Of a DNA stretch of 32,357 nt, positions 31,582 to 32,357 are shown in pieces. The translations under genes and the position numbers were made by a program. Positions within the stretch are counted from its first letter, which is position 1; every line of letters starts with the position of its first letter. The stretch is from the NCBI GenBank assembly GCA_910584875.1, contig CAJUDA010000030.1, positions 1 to 32,357 of the forward strand. Direction: 5' to 3'. A model generated the notes under the pieces. That model had not been told where the DNA came from, ran no database searches, and saw only the letters and a list, made by a program, of their open reading frames with translations. The DNA is from an uncultured Eubacterium sp. (GTDB lineage Bacteria; Bacillota; Clostridia; Lachnospirales; Lachnospiraceae).

Positions 31582-32357
31582 TCATGCTGACACCTCCTGC
31601 TGCTCCCTTTCCATATTCTTAAAGAAGCTCATAGCAGATAATCCTGCAATACAGACTATAATGCCAGTCGGGATTAAGACAAAATATACGGCACTGAAAA
31701 ATCTGTCAAACAAAAAACCGTACACGATTTGTCCTATGGGCTGAACACACAAAGTAACTGTTGATGTATAAGCCATCACTTTTCCTATGAAATGATTTGG
31801 CGTCCTCTGCTGTATGAGGGAAACAGCGAAAATAGAAAAAATACTGATAACAGCCTGCATACCGCAAAATGATACAACCGTAACGCCATACTTTATCATG
31901 GCATTCACTGGCAAAAGGAAAACAATGCCGGCAGGGATAATGAAAATACCCATAGAAGCAAGCAGGACAGATAATTTATGTATTTTCAATTTCTCTGCCA
32001 AAATTCCTGCGGCAATGCTCCCCAAGATTGTAGCGACTGCCAGCGCACTTTCCGCAGCCCCATAATATCTTGGATTAAATCCGAGGACAGTCCGCACAAG
32101 AAAAGGAAGTCCGACTATGGTAATGCCCATCACAAAAAACCTTGAGAATGCCGTTAAAAGCAACATTTTTGATATACTGGTCTGTTCTTTTGAAATATAC
32201 CGCATACTTGATAAAAAATCCTGCTTAACAATCTGAAGCACACCGCCTTGACTTTGAGTACGCTGATAGCTCAATTTTATAAAACATTCAAACAGGGCAG
32301 TCATAAAAAAACAGACAACGCTTGCATACATTACGGGTTTTAGCCCAAGCATGGCAT
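31582..32357 (-). CDS. MFS transporter, C-terminal half (cut by window edge)
   Basis: The frame is open to the right edge (the first in-window ATG at 32352 is preceded in-frame by more codons), so the N-terminal half lies outside. Visible hydrophobic helices start at roughly residues 9, 64, 98, 128, 154, 190 and 219, fitting transmembrane segments 6 to 12 of a 12-helix major facilitator. The interhelix loops LAEKLKIHKL and PNHFIGKVMAYTST have the form seen in drug-efflux-like (MefA-related) members. The substrate is unknown. DNA here is more AT-rich than in the neighbouring rel operon. The gene ends 86 nt before rel on the same strand. A T-rich stretch with only a weak hairpin (CTC/GAG) follows its stop. 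Confidence 0.8.
   Translation of the reverse strand, partial: AMLGLKPVMYASVVCFFMTALFECFIKLSYQRTQSQGGVLQIVKQDFLSSMRYISKEQTSISKMLLLTAFSRFFVMGITIVGLPFLVRTVLGFNPRYYGAAESALAVATILGSIAAGILAEKLKIHKLSVLLASMGIFIIPAGIVFLLPVNAMIKYGVTVVSFCGMQAVISIFSIFAVSLIQQRTPNHFIGKVMAYTSTVTLCVQPIGQIVYGFLFDRFFSAVYFVLIPTGIIVCIAGLSAMSFFKNMEREQQEVSA

Noticed and set aside
1..32357. tRNA/rRNA genes, CRISPR arrays, insertion sequences, prophage or a dedicated defence system
   Set aside because: No cloverleaf with CCA-type end, no spaced identical repeat array, no transposase, integrase or phage motif was seen. The only nearby repeats are the pairs at 13413-13445 and 17334-17429.

Overview
The window looks like part of the chromosome of a gut-type anaerobe in the Clostridia (Bacillota), most likely family Lachnospiraceae. 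The evidence is the block rel - MBL hydrolase - hemZ - hisS - aspS, a thiC under a TPP riboswitch, FabV, strong AGGAGG-type ribosome binding sites, and moderate GC content with frequent GTG/TTG starts. The family assignment is inference. I see no phage, insertion sequence, CRISPR array, tRNA or rRNA gene.

Layout. (1) 1-3609, minus strand: a secreted-protein locus with a 1041-residue DNRLRE/kelch protein, a possible 27-codon ORF, and the N-terminus of an RHS/YD-repeat-like protein cut by the window edge. (2) 3993-4713: a plus-strand metallo-beta-lactamase-fold hydrolase that converges on the next block at a shared bidirectional terminator. (3) 4743-13445, minus strand: an amino-acid biosynthesis block in the order leuB-ilvD-ilvB-serC-serA, then (after two hairpins) a hotdog thioesterase and alaA. 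A good promoter lies ahead of leuB, with two direct repeats directly upstream of it. (4) 13558-15828: an arylsulfotransferase and an 88-residue unknown protein, divergent from lysC (aspartate kinase, plus strand, 16006-17337). The lysC stop codon lies inside a 17-bp direct repeat. (5) 17516-20460, minus strand: fabV, a hemolysin III/PAQR membrane protein and a membrane-anchored polysaccharide deacetylase, each apparently its own unit. (6) 20552-22509: promoter - TPP riboswitch - terminator - thiC, preceded by a small membrane protein. (7) 22617-31554, minus strand: a translation/stringent-response block running from a promoter at about 31540 through rel, an MBL hydrolase, hemZ, hisS, aspS, a DUF1294 membrane protein and galM. 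(8) 31582-32357: the C-terminal half of an MFS transporter in more AT-rich DNA, cut by the right edge.

How the genes work together. The leuB-serA block ties branched-chain amino acid synthesis to serine synthesis in one transcription unit, with alanine aminotransferase downstream. ilvN, ilvC, leuA and leuCD are not in the window. rel and the two tRNA synthetases share a strand with short gaps or 4-bp overlaps, the usual clostridial arrangement. Most genes are ordinary housekeeping genes. The parts most worth a second look are the left-edge secreted locus, the leader-like double hairpin before the thioesterase, the paired repeats upstream of the leuB promoter, the repeat/hairpin cluster after lysC, and the palindrome inside the fabV promoter. 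I did not find a clear, wholly new defence or mobile system.
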